Translations under genes and position numbers: made by a program | Assembly: GCA_035443885.1 (NCBI GenBank) | Contig: DAOMNO010000011.1 | Span: 49,944-113,943 of the forward strand | DNA: 64,000 bases | Reading direction: 5' to 3' | Source of the DNA: DAOMNO01 sp035443885 | GTDB lineage: Bacteria > Planctomycetota > Phycisphaerae > Phycisphaerales > SM1A02 | Notes under the pieces: generated by a model | The model's database searches: none | What the model saw: only the letters and a program-made list of their open reading frames with translations | Told to the model about the DNA's origin: nothing | In this document: positions 17,934 to 26,180 of the stretch, one piece after another | How positions within the stretch are numbered: position 1 is the stretch's first letter | How the letters are laid out: every line of letters begins with the position of its first letter

Positions 17934-18374
17934 TCAGTTGCTGCCGCAGCTCTTCTTAGCGCCGCAGCTCTTCTTCTCGCTGCAGGACTTCTCGCTCACA
18001 GCGCCGAGGCTGGCCTGATCGCAGCTCTTCTTGGCGCCGCACTCGCTCTTGGAGCCGCATTCCTTCTTCGCGCCGCACTCGCTCATCGCGCCCATGCTTG
18101 CGCCGGTGGCGGGGCAGGTCTTGGTGCAGTCGCTCTTGGATGAGCACTCGGTCTTGCATTCGGTCTTGCACTCGCTGACCGCGCCCATGCTGGCCTTCTC
18201 GCCGGAGCACTTGGCAGAGCCGCAGCACTCGCTCTTGGCCTTAGTGCAGGCTTCGCCGTTCTTTGCGCCACACTCGCTCATGGCGGCCGGGCTGACGGAA
18301 TTGCTGTTCGTGCTCGAGCAGCCAACGATTGCGACGACCATACAGACGGCCAGAAGGTTCATGACGGTTTTCAT
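17934..18374 (-). CDS. Cysteine-rich repeat lipoprotein
   Basis: A 146-residue protein with a lipoprotein signal (hydrophobic stretch, then the lipobox IVGC; lipidated Cys19). The mature part contains 17 more cysteines in imperfect repeats of the forms SECGAKK, KTEC, SKSEC and GAKKSC, with the recurring block S(M/L)GA(V/M)SE appearing three times. Composition is almost only Cys, Lys, Glu, Ser, Gly and Ala. Metal binding or a disulfide-linked surface layer are possible; neither is shown. GGAGGAG precedes the ATG by eight bases and a strong terminator follows, so it is a monocistronic unit. Confidence 0.8.
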   Translation of the reverse strand: MKTVMNLLAVCMVVAIVGCSSTNSNSVSPAAMSECGAKNGEACTKAKSECCGSAKCSGEKASMGAVSECKTECKTECSSKSDCTKTCPATGASMGAMSECGAKKECGSKSECGAKKSCDQASLGAVSEKSCSEKKSCGAKKSCGSN

Positions 18375-18590
18375 AGCGGAAACTCCTCCAAAGGTAGGTT
18401 GGTCAGGGATTCAACGGAACCCCTCATGGTGTAAAGGACAACGAGAACCCGGCACTACCGAGTCTATCCGAAAAACGGCCTGAACGCTTCCTTTATTTCT
18501 GCGGGTTCCTGATTTCCATGACGAAATCGGTCATTCGATACGGACTGATTGGGGCAGTCTGGATATCGAAACGTCCTAGAATCGGCATCG

Positions 18591-20003
18591 ATGGCAGAGT
18601 CGCCGGTTCAACCTGAGGAAAGCCAAGAAGTCCCATCGGGGCGTGCTGATAGCCCGAAAACTGATGAAGGCATGACCCCCGAACAGCTTGCGAGCAAGGC
18701 AAGAAGCCTGCCGAAGTCGCCCGGCGTCTATCTCATGAAGGATGCTGCGGGTGCAGTTCTTTACGTGGGCAAGGCCGGGTCGCTGCGCGATCGGGTTGGC
18801 TCGTATTTCGTTCCCTCAGCAGACCTTGGCCCCAAGAAGCAGCCCATGCTGAGCCTCATCGCGGACATCGATGTCATCGAGTGCGAAGGCGAATGGGAAG
18901 CTCTCCTGATGGAAAGTCGGCTGATCAAGGACATCAAGCCGCGCTTCAACACACTGATGACGGACGGCAAGACCTTCCCGTACCTCATCGTTACGACACG
19001 AGACGATTTTCCGGGCGTGTTCGTCACGCGCTCGCCCGCGGATGAGCAGTTTCGCGGGGCGCGGGTTTTTGGCCCGTTCACGTCGGTCAGCGCCTTGCGG
19101 GAGTCTGTTCAGATGCTGCAGCGTGTCTTCAAGTATCGCACGTGCACGCTCGACATTCATGCGGATGATCCGAAGAACCGTTTTTTCCGCCCATGCATTC
19201 TGCATCCCATCGAACAGTGCACTGCGCCTTGCGGAGCGCGAATCTCTAAGGAAGCGTATCGAGCGGACATCGACCGTTTTATCCGCTTCATCACATCCAA
19301 GCGGAGCGTGATGCTGCGTGAGTTGCGAACGGAGATGATGGCGGCATCTGAAGCGCAGCGATATGAAGAAGCAGCGAGGTTGCGCGATCAGATCAAAGCC
19401 ATCGAGAAGCTGGATGACCGCTATCGCAAGCGAGGTAATGAGCATCAGGAGTGGCAGGCGGAAGTTACGATCTTTGCGACGGATCCGTCAGCGTCGCTGC
19501 GGTCGCTTCAGCGCACGCTGGGGCTTGAACAGCCGATCCGCGCGATGGAAGCGATCGATATTGCACATCTTCAAGGCGGTGAAACGGTCGGTTCAAAGGT
19601 CGCGTTCATCGATGGCAGGCCGTTCAAGGACGGCTATCGCCGATATCGCATTCGCTCTGTTCAGAACGACGATTACGCAGCGATTCGCGAGGTCGTCACC
19701 CGACGCTATCGCGAAGCAGGCGACGGCAACGAGTTGTACCCGGATGTCATCGTGATTGATGGCGGGCTTGGTCAGCTTCACGCCGCACTGGAAGCCTTTG
19801 CGACGCTGCACATCAAGCCGCCGATGGTCATCAGCCTCGCCAAGAAGGAAGAGATCATCTACATGCAGGAGCGATCAGAGCCGATTCGACTTGGGCGTGA
19901 GAATCCGGGTCTGAAGCTGGTGCAGGCGATGCGCGATGAGGCACATCGTTTTGCGCAGCTTTACCACCATCTGCTCCGCCGCAAGGAACTGCTCGACGAG
20001 TAG
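18591..20003 (+). CDS. uvrC: Excinuclease ABC subunit C, short form without HhH domain
   Basis: Nucleotide-excision-repair nuclease. After about 45 polar residues come the GIY-YIG domain (LPKSPGVYLMKDAAGAVLYVGKA, 3' incision), the cysteine cluster seen in UvrC (CTLD…RPCILHPIEQCTAPCG), a UVR motif (RYEEAARLRDQIKAIE) and the RNase H-like 5' nuclease with its acidic and His residues in EAIDIAH, DDYAAIREVV, VIVIDGGLGQLHA and RDEAHRFA. The protein ends 15 residues after that last motif, so the usual C-terminal (HhH)2 DNA-binding domain is absent: 470 residues instead of about 600. ATG 18591 lacks a clear ribosome site; TTG 18549 is the alternative. Confidence 0.9.
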   Translation: MAESPVQPEESQEVPSGRADSPKTDEGMTPEQLASKARSLPKSPGVYLMKDAAGAVLYVGKAGSLRDRVGSYFVPSADLGPKKQPMLSLIADIDVIECEGEWEALLMESRLIKDIKPRFNTLMTDGKTFPYLIVTTRDDFPGVFVTRSPADEQFRGARVFGPFTSVSALRESVQMLQRVFKYRTCTLDIHADDPKNRFFRPCILHPIEQCTAPCGARISKEAYRADIDRFIRFITSKRSVMLRELRTEMMAASEAQRYEEAARLRDQIKAIEKLDDRYRKRGNEHQEWQAEVTIFATDPSASLRSLQRTLGLEQPIRAMEAIDIAHLQGGETVGSKVAFIDGRPFKDGYRRYRIRSVQNDDYAAIREVVTRRYREAGDGNELYPDVIVIDGGLGQLHAALEAFATLHIKPPMVISLAKKEEIIYMQERSEPIRLGRENPGLKLVQAMRDEAHRFAQLYHHLLRRKELLDE

Positions 20004-20021
20004 GAACCGCGCGGGTCGGCT

Positions 20022-20819
20022 TCAGTAAAGCGAGATGCGGGTGCCATTTTGCAGCACTGCACACGGCTGTGCGCGGCCACGCTGCATTCCCAGCAAACGC
20101 CAGCGGTCAGGTGATTTGGTACGAATGGTGAGCCAGCGGCGAATCGCTGTGGTTGTCGTCTCCTCTTGCCATGTCGAGGCTGCATCGCCCTTCCAGGGCT
20201 GGAGAATTGTTGACCATGCTTCGGAGAATTGTGTCCGTCGAATGTGAATTGGATCAATGCCGTACCAGTTCTGCGGCAGTTCCACGAAGTGCGTGCGGTG
20301 CTTCGTTGACAACGCCTGCAGTCCTGCATGAACGTCTTTCGCACGAGCGATTGAATCCGTCAGAGTAAACCGATTGGTTGGAAAGAACACGGACCGCGCG
20401 ACCAGATACTGCAACGGGCGAACGCGTTCAAGGCGCGCGAGCGGGAGGCCGGCGCATACGACAGCATTTGAGACGGCTTGCAGCCGGTTCATGCACGTTT
20501 CCACCCACTGCATGATCTGTGCAGGCGGTACGCCGTACATCACATCGTTGCCCACGTCTGTGATGAGCGAGTACGTCGGCAGCCGCTCCTGACGGGCCAG
20601 CGCATCCCACAGGCGCGATTCAAGAATGGACGGTAACTCTCGAACGAGAATGCGGCTGGCCATGCCATATGACCGGCCGTGCCCCGCAGCGATATAGACA
20701 TCCAGCGGTGAACTGAGCAGACGCTGCGCCGATGCAATGGCTGCGGAGACGCCTCGCGTCAGATTGCTCGCGCCGAGGAGTATGATTCGGGCGCGAAAGG
20801 CAGCGGAAGCGGCGCACAT
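20022..20819 (-). CDS. SGNH/GDSL-like hydrolase family protein (tentative)
   Basis: A 265-residue protein with features of the SGNH fold: ILLGASNLTRG near the start (block I, Ser as nucleophile), GRSYG, ITDVGNDVMYG (block III Asn) and DPIHIRRTQ close to the end (block V Asp-x-x-His). An esterase or acetyl-transferring role on envelope polymers would be typical but is not shown. It follows the YbbR gene by only a few bases, so it is the third gene of the cdaA operon. A TTG at 20828 is an alternative start three codons earlier. Confidence 0.55.
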   Translation of the reverse strand: MCAASAAFRARIILLGASNLTRGVSAAIASAQRLLSSPLDVYIAAGHGRSYGMASRILVRELPSILESRLWDALARQERLPTYSLITDVGNDVMYGVPPAQIMQWVETCMNRLQAVSNAVVCAGLPLARLERVRPLQYLVARSVFFPTNRFTLTDSIARAKDVHAGLQALSTKHRTHFVELPQNWYGIDPIHIRRTQFSEAWSTILQPWKGDAASTWQEETTTTAIRRWLTIRTKSPDRWRLLGMQRGRAQPCAVLQNGTRISLY

Positions 20820-20831
20820 CGGAAACAATCG

Positions 20832-21848
20832 TTATGGCGCAGGAGAAGCCAGGCGCGTGATGCCGACCCTGATTCGCGGCAGTTCTGCGGAGTCGCCGAC
20901 TCTCGCCTGTACGAACTCCGCCCGTGTTCCGAGCGCGACGAAGTAGGTAATCGGTTTCGATTCGATCCGTTGCTCTTTCTCTCGGCTGCTGAGGTAGAGC
21001 ACCGCAACGACCGTGGCCTCGCCCGCTTCAATGCGGCGAATCAAATCGGAGTCCGCGGAGATCGTAACATCACGCAGCACGGTTTGCTCGATTTCGACGA
21101 GATATTCCTTGTGATCTTCAGGTGGGCCTGCAAGGTGAATGCGCACATTGTCGAGGCGCAGCTCACGAATGCGCGATCGCATAGTGAACGACAGGCGGAC
21201 GGTGGCGGGCTCGATCGTAACGCCTTCGCTCGGCAGCAATCCTTCAGGCAAGCGAGGCTTGACTTCAATGCTCTGCCGTACGTCGGCGCGAAGCTGCGCC
21301 AGCCGCGACGGATCGACATACGCCTCGACAAAGGCATCTGCGGGAAGGCGATTGCGCAGCGATCCCGGCATGGTCATGATGACCTCTGCGGGTTCGATTT
21401 CCACTTCGCCATCCAGCACCACGCCGGGCAGAATCTCACGAACGCGCGCGGGCACACGCCTGATCTCGTCAATCGTTACATCAATGGCGGTCGGCTCTGG
21501 CGCGCTGATCTTCAGTCCGGTTGCTTCGATTTCGGGTGAGCGACGCAGCAGGTCTGCAACGTCCAGACTATGCGGGCCGAGCACGGTCGGCAGATCAACA
21601 CGCAGCGGGCGGCGAAGAGCCTGTTCCGCATTCTGCAGCGCGAGCTTCGAGCCTTCCGCCGTGAAGGTTACCGGATGAGCGGGTTTGTCCACCACCCAGT
21701 TTTCCGGCAGCACAAGTCGGAGTTGAACCGTAAATGGCCGCTTATCAAGGGTTTCACCCGCCGCCCAGAACCAGATGAGGACCGTTACCGTGGTCACGAT
21801 GAGCACGGTAACGAACTCGCCTCGCAGTTTGGAGAGAAGGGTCAACAT
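20832..21848 (-). CDS. cdaR: YbbR-domain protein (CdaR-like regulator of CdaA)
   Basis: One N-terminal membrane helix (about residues 12-32) anchors a long extracytoplasmic beta-rich region made of successive YbbR-like repeats (recognisable by the spaced 'V…LPEN', 'VEIEPAEVIMTMPG' and 'VTIEPATVRLSF' strands). In Firmicutes such proteins bind and regulate the diadenylate cyclase CdaA. It lies 36 bases downstream of cdaA on the same strand, which fits that role. The assignment rests mainly on position and architecture because YbbR repeats diverge quickly. Confidence 0.75.
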   Translation of the reverse strand: MLTLLSKLRGEFVTVLIVTTVTVLIWFWAAGETLDKRPFTVQLRLVLPENWVVDKPAHPVTFTAEGSKLALQNAEQALRRPLRVDLPTVLGPHSLDVADLLRRSPEIEATGLKISAPEPTAIDVTIDEIRRVPARVREILPGVVLDGEVEIEPAEVIMTMPGSLRNRLPADAFVEAYVDPSRLAQLRADVRQSIEVKPRLPEGLLPSEGVTIEPATVRLSFTMRSRIRELRLDNVRIHLAGPPEDHKEYLVEIEQTVLRDVTISADSDLIRRIEAGEATVVAVLYLSSREKEQRIESKPITYFVALGTRAEFVQARVGDSAELPRIRVGITRLASPAP

Positions 21849-21884
21849 GAGTGTTCTCAGGCCGATTCGCGCGAGTCGGTGTTG

Positions 21885-22760
21885 TTATGCAGCCGCCTGC
21901 TTCTCCTCTGATTCCTGAACCGTTGCGCTGCTGTCAAATGTTTCGTCCGCAGCGATGATCGGCTCGTGTGCGTGTTCGTGGGTCTTCAGTCGCGCAGCAA
22001 GTGTGGCGGCGAAACGATCGCGCGGCAGGTTGTAATCGATGCGGCCTCGGTCGGCGATGCTCACCGCGCCGTTCTCTTCACTCACAATCACCACGACGCT
22101 GTCCGTTTCCGTAGCGAGGCCAAGCGCAGCGCGATGCCGCGCGCCAAACTCGACGGGCACATCGTCTGCTTCTGCAAGAGGGAACTGCACGCCCGCTGCA
22201 AGGATGCGATCTCCGCGAATCACCACGCCGAGATCATGTAGCGGACTGTTGGGCCAGAAGATGGATTCGAGCAATCGCGCGCTGACACGGGCGTCAAGGG
22301 CCTGTCCCCCTTCCACGAGTCCGCCGAGTTTGACACTTCGCTCAATGGCGATCAACGCGCCGAACTGATTCTTGCTGAGGAACTCGGTCGCTTCCGTCAG
22401 AGCTGCGATGACGCGCGTCATATCGCTGTCCGCGGGCCGAAGCCATCGTGCCTGGCCGAGACGGATCATGGCCTGCCGAAGCTCCGGTTGGAAGACGACG
22501 ACCAGAAAGATGGCGAGCAGGCCGAGAAACTTTTCATACAGGAAGTTGACGCGGCCGAAAGCGTCGCTCGTATGGCCGCCGATGCGGATCAGCACCGTGA
22601 GCACAACGAGCATGACGGCGAATCCTTTAATGATGCCAGCGCCGCGCGTGCCGCGAAGAAATCGGAACACGAGGTACACGCCCACCCAAATGACCGCCAT
22701 CTCCAGGAGCACCTCGTGAAGCTCATAACTCCGGAAAAGTTGGTTCAGGTTCAGGAACAT
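21885..22760 (-). CDS. cdaA: Diadenylate cyclase CdaA (c-di-AMP synthase)
   Basis: Membrane-bound DAC-domain enzyme. Three hydrophobic helices (about residues 15-35, 42-60, 78-92) precede the catalytic DisA_N domain: FGALIAIER, then NSPLHDLGVVIRGDRILAAG (near 172) and FGARHRAALGLATETDSVVVIVSEE (near 202-225). The RHR motif is intact, but the almost invariant DGA motif reads DLG: the Asp is kept while Gly-Ala is replaced. ATG 22760 (MFLNLNQLF) gives the usual start directly before the first helix; the frame is open further upstream. A Glu/Ala-rich tail of about 30 residues follows. It is the first gene of a cdaA-ybbR-SGNH operon. Confidence 0.88.
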   Translation of the reverse strand: MFLNLNQLFRSYELHEVLLEMAVIWVGVYLVFRFLRGTRGAGIIKGFAVMLVVLTVLIRIGGHTSDAFGRVNFLYEKFLGLLAIFLVVVFQPELRQAMIRLGQARWLRPADSDMTRVIAALTEATEFLSKNQFGALIAIERSVKLGGLVEGGQALDARVSARLLESIFWPNSPLHDLGVVIRGDRILAAGVQFPLAEADDVPVEFGARHRAALGLATETDSVVVIVSEENGAVSIADRGRIDYNLPRDRFAATLAARLKTHEHAHEPIIAADETFDSSATVQESEEKQAAA

Positions 22761-22921
22761 GGTGTCGGTTGGCGAAGGACTCTTGGAGTATAAGCGATGT
22801 TCGATGGCCGAAGCCCGCTGTTGGGCCGACTCCTTCAAGCTATCATCGGGTATTGCACCAAGACCCGCATCACTGATTCGGTCTTCCCTCGTTGGTCTCT
22901 TTGTTTTCAAGGATGGAGTTC

Positions 22922-23458
22922 ATGTCTCGATTCGGCGCCCAGTATCAGGTTTCCAAGCCCACAGGAACGTGTGCCCACTCCGGGGCTGAACTGCAGCCGG
23001 GTGAGACCTACATCGCCACGCTCTGCGAGCGAGCGGAAGATGAGGGGCTTGAGCGGCGCGATTTTTCCTGCACAGCGTGGGATGAAGGCGTGCGGCCTGA
23101 AGGCATGTTCAGCTATTGGAAGAGCATCGTGCCTCAGCCGGGGACTCAGCGGCGTCTGGTGATCGACGATACGGTGCTCTGCGATCTGTTTGAACGCCTG
23201 GCCGATGACGAACGACCTCAGCGTGTGGCATTTCGATTTGTGCTGGGTTTGATTCTGATGCGGAAGAAGCTCATCAAGCTGGTCGGCCGCGTCGAGGCCG
23301 ATCTTGAAGCGGGCACGCCTGAACGGTGGTTGATTGTGTTCCGAGGGGAGGATGCCGCCGCAGCAGGACCGATCGAACTCGTCAACCCGCAACTGGCGGA
23401 AGAAGACATTCGCGAGCTGTCCGATCAACTTGGTGAAGTGCTGCAGAGCGAACTGTGA
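22922..23458 (+). CDS. Conserved hypothetical protein with N-terminal Cys/His pair
   Basis: A 178-residue soluble protein. It starts MSRFGAQYQVSKPTGTCAHSGAELQPGETYIATLCE, a zinc-knuckle-like beginning, and continues with an Arg/Glu-rich alpha/beta part containing FRFVLGLILMRKKLIKLVG. I have the impression of a planctomycete-restricted family but cannot name a function. ATG 22922 is chosen because AAGGATGGAG ends three bases upstream. It is divergent from cdaA, and its stop overlaps the start of the next lipoprotein gene (TGATG), so the two are co-translated. Confidence 0.7.
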   Translation: MSRFGAQYQVSKPTGTCAHSGAELQPGETYIATLCERAEDEGLERRDFSCTAWDEGVRPEGMFSYWKSIVPQPGTQRRLVIDDTVLCDLFERLADDERPQRVAFRFVLGLILMRKKLIKLVGRVEADLEAGTPERWLIVFRGEDAAAAGPIELVNPQLAEEDIRELSDQLGEVLQSEL

Positions 23459-24390
23459 TGACGAGAGACAACATGAAACGCGGCGATTACATGGCGATTG
23501 GTCAGACATTCATAAGCCTGATGCTGCTTGCGGCTCTTACTCTGGCAGGTTGCGGATGCATGAGGGGAGATGTGAGGCCCGATCCTTCGCAGCTTGAGTT
23601 TCCTGCTTATTCGCAGTTGGCTGAGGTGCACAACGCGCGAGTTGCACTGCTCAAGCGGTGGCATTCGCGCGGCGTTGCCGAGTTGCGTTGGCGCGATGAG
23701 CGAGGCGAACGCCGAGAGCCGCAGGCCGATATCGATCTCTATGTCGATCTTCCCGGCCGCACCGCACTGCGAGTCTCCAAGCTGGGTACGGTGTATCTGT
23801 GGGTCGGCTCGAACGGGCCGCGGTACTGGCTCTTCGATTTTCTTGGCGATGAGCGAGTTGCCTATGTCGGCCGCTTTGCAGATGGATCATCAATGGGCAG
23901 TACGTCCGGCGTGGTAGCGGTTGGCCCGATGGCCCTGCTTGATCTCTTTGCGCTCACGCCACTGCCTTTTCTGCCGGATGATGAGCAGGATGGAGCCGTG
24001 ACTTATGACACGGAGCATGATGCGTGGCGCGTCGAGGCCATGGGTGCGGGTGGCCCCATTGCGATCTACTTCGACCGAGTTTCGCAGTCCCCGGTTCGGG
24101 TGGAATGCCTGGATGGTGCCGGGAACCTCGCGTACTACAGCATGATTTATAAGGATCGGTATCTGTCGGTCCCCATGCCGGGCGTTTCCGCCGCGACACC
24201 GCCTCGCATGCCGGGCCTTGTTGATGTGTACGCACTGAATGAGGCAGGTGAGGTAACGGGCTGGCTGAAACTCGCGCTCGATGCACCGACGGGCCATGTC
24301 GATGAGGGGCCGATGAATCGGGTGTTCGATCTTGATACGCTGATGCGCGCCCTCAGGCCGGATGTCGTGCGCGACTCGTCGGCGCCATGA
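23458..24390 (+). CDS. Hypothetical outer-membrane lipoprotein
   Basis: A 310-residue protein with a signal peptide and lipobox (LTLAGC, lipidation near residue 32). The mature part is beta-strand rich, with the alternating pattern of a LolA/LolB-like or outer-membrane carrier fold (VAELRWRDERGERREPQADIDLYVDLPGRTALRVSKLG split over several strands), which is only a structural impression. The gene is coupled to its upstream neighbour by a one-base overlap and to the downstream RDD gene by ATGA. A GTG at 23455 is also possible. Confidence 0.65.
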   Translation: MTRDNMKRGDYMAIGQTFISLMLLAALTLAGCGCMRGDVRPDPSQLEFPAYSQLAEVHNARVALLKRWHSRGVAELRWRDERGERREPQADIDLYVDLPGRTALRVSKLGTVYLWVGSNGPRYWLFDFLGDERVAYVGRFADGSSMGSTSGVVAVGPMALLDLFALTPLPFLPDDEQDGAVTYDTEHDAWRVEAMGAGGPIAIYFDRVSQSPVRVECLDGAGNLAYYSMIYKDRYLSVPMPGVSAATPPRMPGLVDVYALNEAGEVTGWLKLALDAPTGHVDEGPMNRVFDLDTLMRALRPDVVRDSSAP

Positions 24391-25979
24391 ACGTGGATCG
24401 GTGCAGCAGCACGGTCGCCGCTATCATCCGCTTCATGCCTTTGTGGCGTTTCATTCATCAATCTTCGCTGGCTTTCGCCCTGCTCCTGCTGGTTTCTTTC
24501 GGCAGCGCACGCGCGGATGACGCTTTGCGTGCAGCGTCGGGCAGCGGTCATGCGTGGTACATCGTCGCACCAGCGGGGAAACGGCCCCTGCTCTGCCATC
24601 ATGCTGCGGCGATGAACGGTGCATTCTTCGGGCGAGCAATGAGCATCTCACGATTGCCTGAAGCGATTGCGGCCGCGCCGGGTGATTCAGCCCGCGTGTG
24701 GATCGTGCACGAGCCGACAACATCGGGGGAAGGCGACGAACCGTTGCGTCGCGAGGTGTTCACCCTAGCCGCCGAGCGCGACCCCGCGACGGGGTTGTAT
24801 CGCACGGTCCCTGCGGATCGTTTGGCAATCGTTGAGCCACTGCCAGCGACGGATCGACTGGCGGGATTTCAAGGCACCGGCACAGGCCCGATTGCGCTAC
24901 TGGTCGCGGACGATACGGCCTCAGGGGAATCCGGTGTTGCGAAGCTGCTGCAACTCCGTGGCGATCGCTGGATTGACATCCAAGTGCCGGAGAACTTGAG
25001 GGTTGGCGATCATGTGCATCTTGGCGTGGATGGCCTCAACAGCGAACGGCTGAATCTGCTCACGTCGCTTGATGCGAGACGAGCCGCACTCTATCGCACG
25101 GTGGAAGGCGGGATGTGGGAGCGGTTCGATCTCGAACTGCCGGTGGCGAACGTCCGATCGCTTGTGAATCATCACGGCCGGTTGATCGCTGTCCTTGTTT
25201 CTGGGGCGGACGAAGTGCCGCGAACTGCTGCAATTGCTTACATTCGACCACTTGCGGAAAGCGGCGGGCTGGTGCAGATCGCCCGCGTGCCAGTCGGCTC
25301 CGATCCGTGGGCAGTCATCGCCACGCGCAGCGGAATCCACATGGTAACGGCTTCGTCTGCTGCGGACATGGTAACAATGCGGTCAATTGATGCCGTTACC
25401 GGCGCGGTCGGCGACGCGATTCTCATGCGGGAACAACCGATCGCAGCAGGGCGACTGTGGCACATGGTGCTCATGTTGAGTGTGGCGGTTCTCTCTGTTT
25501 TGGTGGTCATCTTCGTGCGGCCCGGCACGCGAGGCGAGATCAAACTGCCAGCCGCTGTAGTTCCCATGCCTGCCACGGCACGGCTGCTTGCGATGGCCGT
25601 CGATCTTTTCCCCGGCGGGCTTGCCGCGGTGCTCATTCTGAAAGCTTCACCCGCCGACTTGTTGCGGATGCCGATCGCAGCAGACTCGATTGAGGCTGCT
25701 GCTCCATATCTCATCATGGCTGCCTTTGCGGTCTGCCACTGCACGGTAACCGAACTCGTCAAGGGGACGACGCTTGGAAAAGCCATGTTCGGGGGGCGGG
25801 TTGTGTGCGAGGACGGTTCGCCGATTGGGCTTCAGCAGGTCATCTGGCGCAACCTTCTTAAGGCGATGATTCTGCTTGTTCCGCCGCTGGCTATCTTCGC
25901 ATTACTCAGCCCCCAGATGCAGGGGTTCAACGATCTGCTGGCTCGGACTGTTGTGGTTCGCGACCGCGATCAGCCTTAA
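24387..25979 (+). CDS. Exported sensor-like protein with C-terminal RDD membrane domain
   Basis: A 530-residue protein with an N-terminal signal segment (about residues 20-43), a long beta-rich region of about 310 residues without recognised motifs, one membrane helix (about 358-376) and a C-terminal RDD domain. The RDD part shows ARLLAMAVDLFPGG, a helix pair and TLGKAMFGGRVVCEDGSPIG, the usual RDD signature. RDD proteins have been linked to Na+/H+ transport and envelope stress, but this architecture with a large extracytoplasmic part is uncharacterised. It is the third gene of a tightly coupled trio. Confidence 0.7.
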   Translation: MNVDRCSSTVAAIIRFMPLWRFIHQSSLAFALLLLVSFGSARADDALRAASGSGHAWYIVAPAGKRPLLCHHAAAMNGAFFGRAMSISRLPEAIAAAPGDSARVWIVHEPTTSGEGDEPLRREVFTLAAERDPATGLYRTVPADRLAIVEPLPATDRLAGFQGTGTGPIALLVADDTASGESGVAKLLQLRGDRWIDIQVPENLRVGDHVHLGVDGLNSERLNLLTSLDARRAALYRTVEGGMWERFDLELPVANVRSLVNHHGRLIAVLVSGADEVPRTAAIAYIRPLAESGGLVQIARVPVGSDPWAVIATRSGIHMVTASSAADMVTMRSIDAVTGAVGDAILMREQPIAAGRLWHMVLMLSVAVLSVLVVIFVRPGTRGEIKLPAAVVPMPATARLLAMAVDLFPGGLAAVLILKASPADLLRMPIAADSIEAAAPYLIMAAFAVCHCTVTELVKGTTLGKAMFGGRVVCEDGSPIGLQQVIWRNLLKAMILLVPPLAIFALLSPQMQGFNDLLARTVVVRDRDQP

Positions 25980-26180
25980 CGAATCGGGTAGAGACTGGTT
26001 CGTCACGCGCGAGATCGGTGCGACGGGGGTGTGGTCATGGATTTGAATACCTGAAGTTTCTTTCGTGGAGAGGCCGATAAGCCCTGCACGGCACATGGAT
26101 GTGCCGGACGGATCGTCCGGTCCGCGTTCCGCGCGCAGCGTGTTTGCCCCCGGTTCGCTGGCCGCAAGAGAGGATCTCGC

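Noticed and set aside
17934..18374. Dense short repeats that look like a CRISPR or satellite array
   Set aside because: The repeats are codon-scale (Cys, Lys, Glu, Gly codons) inside one open frame with signal peptide and ribosome site; there are no constant repeats with unique spacers.
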